From Candidatus Hydrogenedentota bacterium (GTDB lineage Bacteria; Hydrogenedentota; Hydrogenedentia; Hydrogenedentales; SLHB01): a stretch of 64,000 nt of DNA. Position numbers and translations under genes: made by a program. The notes under the pieces are model-generated. The model was not told the origin of the DNA, made no database searches, and worked only from the letters and a program-made list of their open reading frames with translations. This document shows positions 18,047 to 26,818 of this stretch, piece after piece (within the stretch, counting starts at the first letter, position 1; each line of letters starts with the position of its first letter). Where the stretch lies: NCBI GenBank assembly GCA_013359265.1, contig JABWCD010000005.1, forward strand, positions 199,678 to 263,677, written 5' to 3'.

Positions 18047-19171
18047 ATGGTTGCCCTTCCTGCCACGTGTAGGGCCGCGGTATTCGAGGGGCCGGGCAAG
18101 CCGATCGCGATTCGCGAGTTCTCCGTGCCGCGCGCGCTGCCGCCCGGCTCGGCGTTGTGCCGAATTCGGTTGAGCACGGTCTGCGGGTCCGATCTGCACA
18201 CGGTGTCGGGCCGGCGCAACGAACCGGTCCCCAGTATTCTCGGCCACGAATCGGTAGGCGACGTTGTCGCCGTGGGGGAGGGGACGCGCTACTGGAACGG
18301 AAAAGCGCTGCGTGTTGGCGATCGGGTAACGTGGAGCATCATGGCGTCGTGTGGCGCGTGCGACCGTTGCGCGGCGCAACTCCCGCAAAAATGCCGCCAT
18401 ATAAAGAAGTATGGCCACTTGTCCACGGACACCTGGCCGGGACTTACCGGCGGGTATGCGGAATACATCTACCTCTATCCCGGCACGGCCATCTTCGCGG
18501 TCCCGGCGGCCCTAGACGACAGCATTGTGGCGCCGGCGAATTGCGCCCTGGCGACTGCCGTGTGTGCCGTCGAGTCCATCGGCGGAGTAGGGCCTGGCGA
18601 TTCCGTATTGATTATGGGGGCCGGACTGCTTGGCATTTATCTCGCCGCGCTCGCGAAGTCGGCGGGGGCGGGTCGCGTACTGGTCAGCGATGTAGACCGG
18701 ATTCGCGCGGACCAGGCACGACGGTTTGGCGCGGACTTCGCCTCTTCGGATGCCACCGATGTCCGCGGCGTTGTGCGGTGGGTGCGAGATACCGGCGGGG
18801 CAGAGGGAGTAGACGTTGCTTTCGAGGTGTGCGGCGATCCACGTGCGGCTGCCGCCGCGATTGAAGCGCTCCGCATTGGCGGGCGACTTCTACTGGCGGG
18901 CATGGTGACACCGGGCTGCCTGTTTGAGGTGGATGGTAATGTCATCACACGGAAATGCCTCATGATGCGGGGCATCCACAATTATCACCCTGCGCACCTC
19001 GAGCGAGGACTACGTCTTCTCGATGCCGAATCGAGACGATACCCGTTCGCTGGACTCGTCTCCGAGATTTTCGATTTGGGGCGCGCTGATTCGGCGTTTG
19101 CGTCAGCACGGACTGGACGGGCGCTTCGGGTAGGGTTGCGGCCGGGCGATTCACGGGAAGGGAGTGTATAA
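18047..19171 (+). CDS. Zinc-dependent medium-chain dehydrogenase, HpnZ/phosphonate-associated type
   Basis: 374 residues starting 3 bp after the amidohydrolase pair. Medium-chain alcohol dehydrogenase with catalytic zinc site (CGSDLHT, GHESVGDVV), structural zinc cluster (CGACDRCAAQLPQKC) and Rossmann segment (VLIMGAGLLGIYLAALAKSAGAGRVLVSD). The SGRR segment after CGSDLHT and the GGYAEY...PGTAIF segment recall the subfamily annotated as phosphonate-catabolism-associated alcohol dehydrogenase. No phosphonate genes are nearby, so the substrate stays open. It is probably cotranscribed with the two amidohydrolases. Confidence 0.85.
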   Translation: MVALPATCRAAVFEGPGKPIAIREFSVPRALPPGSALCRIRLSTVCGSDLHTVSGRRNEPVPSILGHESVGDVVAVGEGTRYWNGKALRVGDRVTWSIMASCGACDRCAAQLPQKCRHIKKYGHLSTDTWPGLTGGYAEYIYLYPGTAIFAVPAALDDSIVAPANCALATAVCAVESIGGVGPGDSVLIMGAGLLGIYLAALAKSAGAGRVLVSDVDRIRADQARRFGADFASSDATDVRGVVRWVRDTGGAEGVDVAFEVCGDPRAAAAAIEALRIGGRLLLAGMVTPGCLFEVDGNVITRKCLMMRGIHNYHPAHLERGLRLLDAESRRYPFAGLVSEIFDLGRADSAFASARTGRALRVGLRPGDSREGSV

Positions 19172-19437
19172 AGGTTGGTCAGTGATGACAAAAGGTTTTG
19201 AGTGTTTCAGTGCGAGTTACTATCCGGCAAAGTAAACTACTGACATAGCAGAATTCCGCGCTTCTGCCCGGACGTAGTTGCTAAGCATATATGCGGCAGT
19301 AATTTGAAATGCGGCTTGCGACGATATTCTGGCTTCCGTATTGTTACTTTTCGCCTTAGGTGCGATTCGGCATTCCTCTTGCTCCATCTCATTTATCCTA
19401 TTTATATCAGGCTTTGACACCTTTAGGAGTGGGAACA

Positions 19438-20082
19438 ATGAAGACGAACAGGGTGCTGGCGCTGGTAGCCGCTTTCCTCGCGGTTGCAGCCGTGCCAGCG
19501 GGTGCGGAGGTGATTGCCTTCAGCGGTCAACTGAGTGACCAGGACCAGCCAGACGCAGGGGTGTTTGACGCCCAGGTAGTTTGGAGTTTCGATGTCGGTA
19601 CAAGCGTGCTGACGATGGAGATTTCCAACCAGACGACAGCCCCCGACACGTATACGTTATCGGAATTGTTTTTCAACGTGTCCAGCGACGTGACGTCATT
19701 ATCGATTCTCAACGACGGTTCATTGACGAATACCGCGCTGACGCAGAACTCTTCGGCCGGCCCATTCGGGACATACGACTACGAGTTCGACTTCGGCGAT
19801 CCGGGGAATGCCGGTCTCGCGTCTGGTGGAACCGTGACGGTAACATTCCTCGTTGGTGGGTCGAACCTCGATGTTTTGGACTTCTTCAATGGACTTCCGA
19901 GTGGCGGGTCGCCGGATTTCTTCGGGAACCTGGCCGTCGTGAAATGGTCTCAGGGCCCGAATGATGACAGCGTGTTTGCAGGAAATCTGCCGGGCGGCGT
20001 TGTCCCCGAGCCTGCGACGCTTGGCCTGCTGGGGCTTGGATTGGCAAGTCTGGCACTGTATCGGCGCAAGAATCACTCCTAA
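19438..20082 (+). CDS. PEP-CTERM sorting-domain protein
   Basis: 214 residues from the ATG at 19438 with TAGGAGTGGG upstream. There is an N-terminal signal peptide (VLALVAAFLAVAAVPAGA) and a beta-rich body. The C-terminal sorting tag is complete: VVPEPATLGLLGLGLASLALYRR, i.e. the PEP motif, a transmembrane helix and a basic tail. Such tags are cut by an exosortase (EpsH/XrtA class) that anchors or releases proteins with exopolysaccharide; no exosortase gene is in the window. A strong terminator follows. Confidence 0.9.
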   Translation: MKTNRVLALVAAFLAVAAVPAGAEVIAFSGQLSDQDQPDAGVFDAQVVWSFDVGTSVLTMEISNQTTAPDTYTLSELFFNVSSDVTSLSILNDGSLTNTALTQNSSAGPFGTYDYEFDFGDPGNAGLASGGTVTVTFLVGGSNLDVLDFFNGLPSGGSPDFFGNLAVVKWSQGPNDDSVFAGNLPGGVVPEPATLGLLGLGLASLALYRRKNHS

Positions 20083-20108
20083 CCGGTTGCTGACCGCCGG
20101 TTCTCTTT

Positions 20109-20145
20109 ACGGAGGCGAGGATTCCACCCCTCGCCTCCGTCCCTG
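20109..20145 (+). terminator. Rho-independent terminator after the PEP-CTERM gene
   Basis: A perfect 12-bp stem (ACGGAGGCGAGG / CCTCGCCTCCGT) with an 8-base loop, followed by CCCTGTTTT. It starts 27 bp after the stop codon. Confidence 0.9.
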
Positions 20146-20259
20146 TTTTGTGCGTGGCCAAAAGTGCTTGGCATTGTTGCGGGGAATGCTGTAAACTGAT
20201 TTTGTTCGGGGCCGGTATGGGCCCTATGGGGTTTGGCACATAAGGTTTGGAGAGGCTTC

Positions 20260-21036
20260 ATGCAGCGGATGAGACTCCTCTTGGTGGCGGGGCTGACTTC
20301 GGTAGTGGCGTTGAGCGCATCGGCGCAGTACCAAAAGTACCACACGTGGATCGAGAGTTCGGCGCCGGTATCCAAACAGCGCACGGCGATCGAGCCTTCG
20401 CATTGGGGCAAGTATGGCAATGCGGAAGAGCCGGCGACGCGGCCGTTCAAGGCGTTTTGGCGGGGGCTGAAGGCGTTCCATTATCAAATCGGTGCGACGA
20501 TTGACGAAGGCCACCGGAAGGCCGGCCACGCGGGCGGAGGCGTCCAGTTCTTCCGCGGGGTGCGGCGTGGGCTGGTGGAGATTGGCGGGGGCACCTACAT
20601 GGGTATGGCCGGCCAGTATCCGCTGCCCGTCGAGCAGACACACCCGATAAACGAATACATCGACTCGGATCGGCGTCTGGCGGCGCTGGCGGATTTGCCG
20701 TCCACGGCGGCGATTCTTTGGTACGGCGGCGCAACCAGCGTCGGCACGGTGTTCGGCACCGGGGCCATAACGGTTGCGCAATCGGAAGTGGATCGGCACG
20801 CGATGACGCCCGAGGAGCGCGCGGAGGTGGCACGGGCGGCCGCGAAGTTTTCGAAGCAGCAGTGGCCGGCGTCCGCGCATGACCGCAATACGCCGCGTCC
20901 CGGTGGATTGAAATACGTCGGCGAGTGGAAAGAAGCGGACGATGCCGCGAAGCGGGAGGGCAAGCCGCTCGAGGGGAATCCGTATTCGGGCGACATGCTC
21001 AAGAAGGCCCGCAAGGGATCGATTCGAGACAACTGA
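20260..21036 (+). CDS. Secreted protein of unknown function
   Basis: 258 residues from the ATG at 20260 (GGAGAG upstream). It has a signal peptide (RMRLLLVAGLTSVVALSASA) and a glycine-rich central segment (GGGVQFFRGVRRGLVEIGGGTYMGMAG, residues about 85-112). That segment recalls exosortase-system-associated or curli-like repeats, but I do not recognise the family. The C-terminal half is basic and hydrophilic. A terminator follows at 21061. Confidence 0.7.
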   Translation: MQRMRLLLVAGLTSVVALSASAQYQKYHTWIESSAPVSKQRTAIEPSHWGKYGNAEEPATRPFKAFWRGLKAFHYQIGATIDEGHRKAGHAGGGVQFFRGVRRGLVEIGGGTYMGMAGQYPLPVEQTHPINEYIDSDRRLAALADLPSTAAILWYGGATSVGTVFGTGAITVAQSEVDRHAMTPEERAEVARAAAKFSKQQWPASAHDRNTPRPGGLKYVGEWKEADDAAKREGKPLEGNPYSGDMLKKARKGSIRDN

Positions 21037-21060
21037 ATTCAATTCGATTGACGAATCGTG

Positions 21061-21086
21061 CGCCCGGCTTCATGCCGGGCGTTTTT
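21061..21086 (+). terminator. Rho-independent terminator
   Basis: Perfect 8-bp stem CGCCCGGC / GCCGGGCG around TTCAT, followed by TTTTT. It lies 24 bp after the stop of the secreted-protein gene. Confidence 0.88.
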
Positions 21087-21159
21087 GCATTTGCGAAGGA
21101 CTCGCGCGACGTGCTTGAGGGGTGCATGCGGCGCGGGTGACTGATGCACCAGCAAGGGG

Positions 21160-21215
21160 TCGATTACGAACTCGATTGCGATTAGGATGACGAGCACGTG
21201 AACGCGCACGAGTGC
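21160..21215. repeat. Degenerate intergenic repeat, CGATTACGA/CGAGCACG type (copy 2)
   Basis: CGATTACGA, CGATTGCGATTAGGATGACGAGCACG and GCGCACGAGTGCGGGCGCG share the words of 5364-5406 and 51261-51300. It lies between a terminator and the start of the glycosyltransferase gene. Confidence 0.5.
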
Positions 21216-21268
21216 GGGCGCGAATGCGGGTGTTGAGGGAGGGGAGCGTTGGAGTGCGTGGGTGAAGC

Positions 21269-23035
21269 ATGACCAGTAGGTTCTGGGTGGTGTTGCTTGG
21301 GGCGGCGCTGTTCGCGGTCTTTTTCGCGTTGGGGCGTGGCGACATTTTTGAAGACAACGAGGGGCAGCGCGCTGCGCCGCCGGCGACGATGGTGCGCACG
21401 GGCGACTACGTTATTCCGCGGTTGAACGGCGAGCCGTATCTCGTGAAGCCGCCGCTGCTGTATTGGGCCATTGCGGGCGTCTACCGCGCGGCGGGCATAT
21501 CGGAATTCACCGCGCGCACGCCGACGGCGCTTGCGGGTGTTGCCCTGGTGATGAGTATGTACTTCCTGTCGCGCAAACAGGCGGGCGAACGCGCGGCGCG
21601 ATGGGCAGCGCTGGCGATGCTTGCGTCCCCGTACGCGCTGCAGCGGATGCGATACTCGGAATTGGACATCCCGCTGACGTTAGCGATTTTTCTCGCGATC
21701 GTGGCCGCGCGCAACGCGACGCTGAACGAATCTGCCGTGCGGCGAGCGCAGCTTTGTATCGCGTCCGGAATCGCGTTTGGCGCGGCCGTGATGTTGAAGG
21801 GGCCGGTGCCTTTCCTGTTCTTCTGGGCGGCCGCGATTGCGGTGTTTGTAACGAGCAGCCCGAATCTCACAAAGGTAGCGGGCGTTGGCATCCGCGTGAG
21901 TATCGCCGCGTTCGCTCTCGAATTGTTGCTGAAAGAGATCGCGGTGCGCGTGCTGCCGGCACATGCGAAAGCATTGGGGACACCTGTCGCGCTCATCGCG
22001 GTAATGCTTGTGTGGACATACCTCGCGCTCCGCCACGCGGGAATCAGGCGCGCGAGGTTGGGGTATTGGTTTGGTGCGATGGCGATTGGCGCTTCGCTCG
22101 CGCTGCCGTGGGGCGTTGCGGTAATACGCCAGATGAGTTGGGAGACCATCCGCGCGATGCTCCACAGCCAGGTTGTCGAGCGCACGTATGTCGCGAGCGA
22201 GATCAACAGCGGCGCGCCGTGGTACTTCATCGCGGCGATCGCGTTCATGATCGCGCCGTGGGGATTCCTCTTGCCGTTTCAGTTCTCGAAGCGCGAGTGG
22301 GACCGGCAGAACGATTTGTACCGGTTTTGCGTGCTGATGTCGTGGCTGAGCGTGCTCCTGTTTTCGCTGATCGCAGGGAAGGAGTATGAATACATTCTGC
22401 CGTGCGTGCCGTTCATGGTGATTGCGCTGGGGTATCACATCGCACAGATAGGGAGTGGGTTGGCTGCGGATTGGATGGAGCGATGGGCGCGGTACTGGCA
22501 GATTGCGACGCTCGCGTTATTGGCGGTTGCGCTGCCGGGCGGGATCGCGTATTTCGCGGTGAGGGGTCCTTCATTCACATTGTTCGCATTGACCGCGCCC
22601 CTGGCGGTAGTGGGGCTGCTCGCGTGTCTGATTTCGTTTCGCAGCCGGACCTATCGGAACGCAGGTATATTTGCCGCGACGTTGTGCGCGGTGCTTGTGT
22701 ATTTGATCGGGCGCGGCGACCATTATCGGGGCAACGAATCGCCGAAGGGAATTGCGGTGCTCGCTGCGCGTTTTGCGAACGCGGGGTACACGGTCGAGCA
22801 GTCCAAAATGTACCCATCCGTCGATTTCTATTCGGCAACTGTCATTCCGTTGGAGCAGAGCCCTGCGCGGGTGAAGGAGAAGTTCGCGTCGAAAGAGCCG
22901 TACATTTACTTGACGCGTGAGAGCCTGCTGCAACTTGCGGGGCTAAAAGAGTACCACGTGCTTGCAGGGCCGATTGGGTTCAAGGATTTGATGTTGATCT
23001 CGAACCAGATGATGGGGCCACCGGGAGAAATGTAG
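21269..23035 (+). CDS. Polytopic glycosyltransferase of the ArnT/PMT (GT39/GT83) type
   Basis: 588 residues, about a dozen hydrophobic segments. The N-terminus has the family's periplasmic loop-1 pattern: an acidic DIFEDNEGQRAAPPATMVRTGD followed by YVIPRLNGEPYLVKPPLLYW, as in ArnT (aminoarabinose or dolichyl-phosphate-mannose-type transferases). The acidic pair in the first loop is the likely catalytic/metal site. Later segments include LKGPVPFLFFW. These enzymes use polyprenyl-phosphate-linked sugars to modify lipids or proteins at the periplasmic face; acceptor and sugar cannot be read from the sequence. Confidence 0.88.
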   Translation: MTSRFWVVLLGAALFAVFFALGRGDIFEDNEGQRAAPPATMVRTGDYVIPRLNGEPYLVKPPLLYWAIAGVYRAAGISEFTARTPTALAGVALVMSMYFLSRKQAGERAARWAALAMLASPYALQRMRYSELDIPLTLAIFLAIVAARNATLNESAVRRAQLCIASGIAFGAAVMLKGPVPFLFFWAAAIAVFVTSSPNLTKVAGVGIRVSIAAFALELLLKEIAVRVLPAHAKALGTPVALIAVMLVWTYLALRHAGIRRARLGYWFGAMAIGASLALPWGVAVIRQMSWETIRAMLHSQVVERTYVASEINSGAPWYFIAAIAFMIAPWGFLLPFQFSKREWDRQNDLYRFCVLMSWLSVLLFSLIAGKEYEYILPCVPFMVIALGYHIAQIGSGLAADWMERWARYWQIATLALLAVALPGGIAYFAVRGPSFTLFALTAPLAVVGLLACLISFRSRTYRNAGIFAATLCAVLVYLIGRGDHYRGNESPKGIAVLAARFANAGYTVEQSKMYPSVDFYSATVIPLEQSPARVKEKFASKEPYIYLTRESLLQLAGLKEYHVLAGPIGFKDLMLISNQMMGPPGEM

Positions 23036-23204
23036 CTATCGAATCTGGATCGCGATTTACCCGGGCTTGACACGATTCAAACATGATCTCGGCTGCAGAA
23101 TTCATACTTGCGCCTTCAGAATGCTCGTAGCTAACGAAACCGACGGGCGCGGTGAGATTAGGGGTAGAACAGGCAGTCAAGGCACCTATCCTGGAGACCC
23201 GATC

Positions 23205-25163
23205 ATGTCAACAGCCGACCAAACGCTTCTCAGTCAGTGGTTCGCGCGACGCGATGCGCAAGCCTTCAAAACTCTAACCAAGCGCTATTGTGCAGCGGTT
23301 TACGGCACGAGTATGCGAATTCTACGCAGCCCGGCCGACGCAGAGGAGATTACCCAAGAGTGTTTTACCGCGCTCGCAATGGCGCACACGGGACCCACGG
23401 GATCGTTGGGGGCATGGCTCCACCGTGTAGCGACGCACAAAGCGCTGAATCGGCGCCGAAACGATCAGCGGCGGCGTGAACGGGAGGAACGGTTTATCAG
23501 GGAGCGCGCGTCAATTGCCGTAGCGCAGTGGGACGATATCAGCCAGTTTATCGATCAATCTATCGAGGCCTTGCCCGAGAAGATTCGCGCAACCATCGTT
23601 GCGCATTTTATCGAAGACGAGTCCGTCACGGCGATCGCCGAAAGCGAGGGCGTGACGCACGGGGCCATATCGCAACGGATTCAGAAGGGCGTCGAACTGA
23701 TCCGGGAGCGCATGCGGCAGAACGGCATTCCCATTGCGGTGGCGGCACTCGCCGCGATGATGTCGCAGCAGGCGTCTGCGTGGCCACCCGTGCCGGCGAG
23801 CCTTTCCGCAAGCTTGGGAAAGCTCGCGTTGACCGGCGGCGCCACCGGTCGTGCGGCAGCGGCGGCGTGGCTCAGCGCGAAGCTGCTTGCAGGTCTTGCC
23901 GCGACGCTTGTAGTCGCGGGCGCGATCGCGATATACGCAGCGTTCATCCACTCCGAACCTGTCGCGAACGCCGTGGCCGCGGATGCGCCCGTAGCTGTCC
24001 CATCGGTAATCGCGCCTGCGCCGGTCGATCCTCTCGCTGTCGAAGCGTCCGTGGCGTCGGCCGTTCCGGAACCCGCGGCGCCCGCTGTCGTGAAGCCGGA
24101 AACGAAGGAACCGACATCGTGGCGGGAAGTCGTCGATGCGTATACGTCGAATCAGGACCGTATTCGGCGGATAAGTTTCGAATACGTGCACCGGACGAGT
24201 GGCGCCTACTTCTTCCAGTCCTTTGCGGCGGAACCTGGACGGAACGACTTCTCCGAGCGCGGGTCGTTGATCACGGACGGTACGCGGGTTGCCCAAAAGC
24301 GATGGAATTGGGGGCGGCGTTGGGCCGACAGTTATCCCGCCGAGCGTGCGGCATTTCACATCTGGGTGTACAACGGCGACGCGCACGCGCAGTACGACGC
24401 GGGCGGCGGCGAGTTCCATGGTAAGCCTGGGATGTTGCAGATTACTTCTGACGCTTTGAACACTCAGATACTACAGAGCGCCTTCGACCATGGACGAAGC
24501 TGTGTGCTCTACGGCGCCTATCCCGGGGGAGATATGCTCGGTTATCCGTTGGTGGCGGGACTGCGCATGGAGGAGCTTCTCTACAGCGCTCGGCAAATCG
24601 CCATGCGGCCCGCGAAGGAATCCGTCGGTGGGCTCGAGTGCTACGTCGTCGATGCCGATACCGCATTCGGGGATTTTACGGTGTGGTTCGCGCCGGGGCG
24701 AGGCTATAACGTCGCGAAGTCCATTATTGCGATGCGAGAAGGGGACATCTACGAAAAAAATCCGCTGGAGCCCACCAGGTCCGCCTATTACGAGTATGTA
24801 GTCAGTAAGTTCGTCGAAATCGATGGAAACTGGGTGCCGGTAGAATCGAATTCGCATCATATCTCGAACGGGCTCAACAACAACGGATACGATTACAACC
24901 TGACTCACAAGCGGAGCAACATCAAGTTGCTCGGGCCGGACGACGACAAGGATGCATACTTCATCGATGGTGATGACATCCCGAACGGCGCCACGCTTAT
25001 GGGGAAGATTGGCGAGATTCGCCGGTCTGGGGACCCCGAATGGCGATGGATGGATGGAGAATTCGTCCTCATGACGGATACACCCGGCGCTCAACCGATT
25101 CAACGGAGCGACGGGACCACTGGCTTCGGCGGTGGCATTATGGCCACGGGCGATTCGCAGTAG
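23205..25163 (+). CDS. ECF-type sigma factor fused to a transmembrane helix and an extracytoplasmic domain
   Basis: 652 residues from the ATG at 23205. Residues 1 to about 175 are an ECF sigma factor: region 2 (ILRSPADAEEITQECFTALA, then GAWLHRVATHKALNRRR) and region 4 (SVTAIAESEGVTHGAISQRIQ). Next come an Ala-rich stretch and a transmembrane helix (LLAGLAATLVVAGAIAIYAAF, about 225-247), a Pro/Ala-rich linker, and about 350 residues outside the membrane that look like a LolA-like or anti-sigma-sensor beta domain. No separate anti-sigma gene is adjacent. Such C-terminally extended ECF factors are known mainly from Planctomycetota and neighbours. Confidence 0.87.
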   Translation: MSTADQTLLSQWFARRDAQAFKTLTKRYCAAVYGTSMRILRSPADAEEITQECFTALAMAHTGPTGSLGAWLHRVATHKALNRRRNDQRRREREERFIRERASIAVAQWDDISQFIDQSIEALPEKIRATIVAHFIEDESVTAIAESEGVTHGAISQRIQKGVELIRERMRQNGIPIAVAALAAMMSQQASAWPPVPASLSASLGKLALTGGATGRAAAAAWLSAKLLAGLAATLVVAGAIAIYAAFIHSEPVANAVAADAPVAVPSVIAPAPVDPLAVEASVASAVPEPAAPAVVKPETKEPTSWREVVDAYTSNQDRIRRISFEYVHRTSGAYFFQSFAAEPGRNDFSERGSLITDGTRVAQKRWNWGRRWADSYPAERAAFHIWVYNGDAHAQYDAGGGEFHGKPGMLQITSDALNTQILQSAFDHGRSCVLYGAYPGGDMLGYPLVAGLRMEELLYSARQIAMRPAKESVGGLECYVVDADTAFGDFTVWFAPGRGYNVAKSIIAMREGDIYEKNPLEPTRSAYYEYVVSKFVEIDGNWVPVESNSHHISNGLNNNGYDYNLTHKRSNIKLLGPDDDKDAYFIDGDDIPNGATLMGKIGEIRRSGDPEWRWMDGEFVLMTDTPGAQPIQRSDGTTGFGGGIMATGDSQ

Positions 25164-25179
25164 TCTTCACGCATTCAAC

Positions 25180-25226
25180 ACCGATTCGTCGCTCTTTGGG
25201 TAATGTGCAAGGGGGGACGAATCGGT
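25180..25226. terminator. Long-loop inverted repeat after the ECF fusion gene
   Basis: ACCGATTCGTC and GACGAATCGGT are perfect 11-bp arms around 25 bases. It starts 17 bp after the stop. No T-run follows, so it may be a terminator of the non-canonical kind or a protein-binding palindrome. Confidence 0.5.
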
Positions 25227-25434
25227 TCGCTTTGATCCTGGTATCCCGCCGTTCTCATACTCTACGTAGAAAGCCGTTCGGGCCGTTGGCACCATGTTTG
25301 TAGGCGTACGGGTGCGGCGAGGGCGTCTTGAAATCAGCATTGGAACTATAGGCATGCATTCCACATTCACGACTAGACCTGCCATTTGTTGTCCATCGCG
25401 CGATAGTTCAATTGCCGTTTTAAGAGGCGACGCA

Positions 25435-26613
25435 ATGTATCGAAGAGCATTCCTGCGACAGTCGCTAGTAGCGGCGTGTTTTTCCGCTGGCTGTACTACG
25501 TTTTCGTCTGCAAAACTCACGGGTGGTCTCGTCGGGTACACGGAGTACCGGACAAACCTTCCGACGCGGCATGCGAACCAGGTTACGTCGCGGGCGTGTG
25601 TCGTGCGTGACGAGGGAACGGTACGGCGAGAGCTGGCTCCGGAGCTTATCGAATCGGAGAACTGCTGGACACAGTTCGCGGGTTGGTCGCCGGACGGCCG
25701 CCAAGCGGTGATCGGGTGCGGATGGGAAGATCCTGAGAATGCGAAGTGGGAGGAAGAGCACAAAACGTTTCGGATGACCGAGGGATGGTTGTTTGATATC
25801 TACTTGCACGAAATGGCCAGCGGCGAGCTGAAGAATTTAACGGAGATCGAGCGCGTCAGTGCATATAACAGCGGATTAATCTTTATACCCGGCGCGACGC
25901 CCAAACTTGGGTTTACGGCGCTCATCGACGGCGTCTCACATCCGTTCGTTATGGACATGGACGGGCGCAACAAGCGGGATTTATCACAGGGCACGAAGGG
26001 CTTCGCATACGGGTTCAGTGCGTCGCCGGATGGAACCAAGGTCGCGTATCACCAGGACTATAAGATTTATGTTGCGGACGCCAACGGCGAAAATGCGCGC
26101 ATGATCGAGACGGGGAATCCTTTCAACTTCGTGCCTCAGTGGTCGCCGGATGGACAGTGGCTGATGTTTCTTTCCGGGGAACACTACAACTGTCATCCCC
26201 ATGTCGCGCGGCCGGACGGATCGGAGTTGCGAAAGCTCGCCGATCGCGGTGGGTATGACGGGGTGATGACCGTCTACGACGTGTTCGATTTTCATGGCGG
26301 CAGTAGCGACGTGCCGGTGTGGTGCTTGAGTGGCGACGCGGTGTATTACACGGCGAAGGTCGGAGACGCCTTCGAGTTAATGTGCGTGATGCTCGATGGG
26401 AAGGTCGAACAACTGACACATTCGGCCCCGGGCGTGCACCATTACCACGTCAAACCGGCGCCGGACAAGCAGCGCATCGCGTTTGGATCGACGCGGTCAG
26501 GCCGCCGTCAACTGCATGTCGCCAACCTCGATGCGTCCGAGGCGCATCCGATTACCAAGGTTCCCGAGGGGTACGGTGCGATGTGGGCGCATTGGCAGCC
26601 GTCGACGCGTTGA
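25435..26613 (+). CDS. TolB-like beta-propeller lipoprotein
   Basis: 392 residues from the ATG at 25435, with TAAGAGG upstream. The N-terminus (MYRRAFLRQSLVAACFSAGC) combines an arginine-rich leader with a lipobox-like cysteine. The body shows TolB/PD40-type blades: GWSPDGRQAVIG, ASPDGTKVAYHQDYKIYVAD, WSPDGQWLMFLSG, PAPDKQRIAFGSTRSGRRQLHVANLD. A late HHYHVKPAPD is like the oligogalacturonate-lyase (PL22) seven-bladed propellers, which use histidines around manganese, but the assignment to that enzyme is tentative. Confidence 0.78.
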   Translation: MYRRAFLRQSLVAACFSAGCTTFSSAKLTGGLVGYTEYRTNLPTRHANQVTSRACVVRDEGTVRRELAPELIESENCWTQFAGWSPDGRQAVIGCGWEDPENAKWEEEHKTFRMTEGWLFDIYLHEMASGELKNLTEIERVSAYNSGLIFIPGATPKLGFTALIDGVSHPFVMDMDGRNKRDLSQGTKGFAYGFSASPDGTKVAYHQDYKIYVADANGENARMIETGNPFNFVPQWSPDGQWLMFLSGEHYNCHPHVARPDGSELRKLADRGGYDGVMTVYDVFDFHGGSSDVPVWCLSGDAVYYTAKVGDAFELMCVMLDGKVEQLTHSAPGVHHYHVKPAPDKQRIAFGSTRSGRRQLHVANLDASEAHPITKVPEGYGAMWAHWQPSTR

Positions 26614-26634
26614 CTCAGGACAAGTATCGGTTGA

Positions 26635-26661
26635 ATTTAACAGGTGACTGTCCCTATTTAA
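26635..26661. repeat. Possible REP-like fragment (GGTGACTGTCCCTATTT)
   Basis: The stretch AACAGGTGACTGTCCCTATTTAA resembles, from memory, the conserved core of REP sequences associated with IS200-like (RAYT) transposases in diverse genomes. There is one copy here and no transposase in the window. Confidence 0.35.
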
Positions 26662-26818
26662 GCAGCGCGGGGAGGCGGTTTGCGCGGGTTTGCTCGATTT
26701 TGGATAATTGGGGCATCACTGGTGGAACGAAGTTCGAGCTGACTTGTAGTAGAAGAGGCCGTGCCTTTTCCGGATGCGCCGCCAGCCACCGTTCACCCCG
26801 TTCGAGGAGGTTTTCCAC

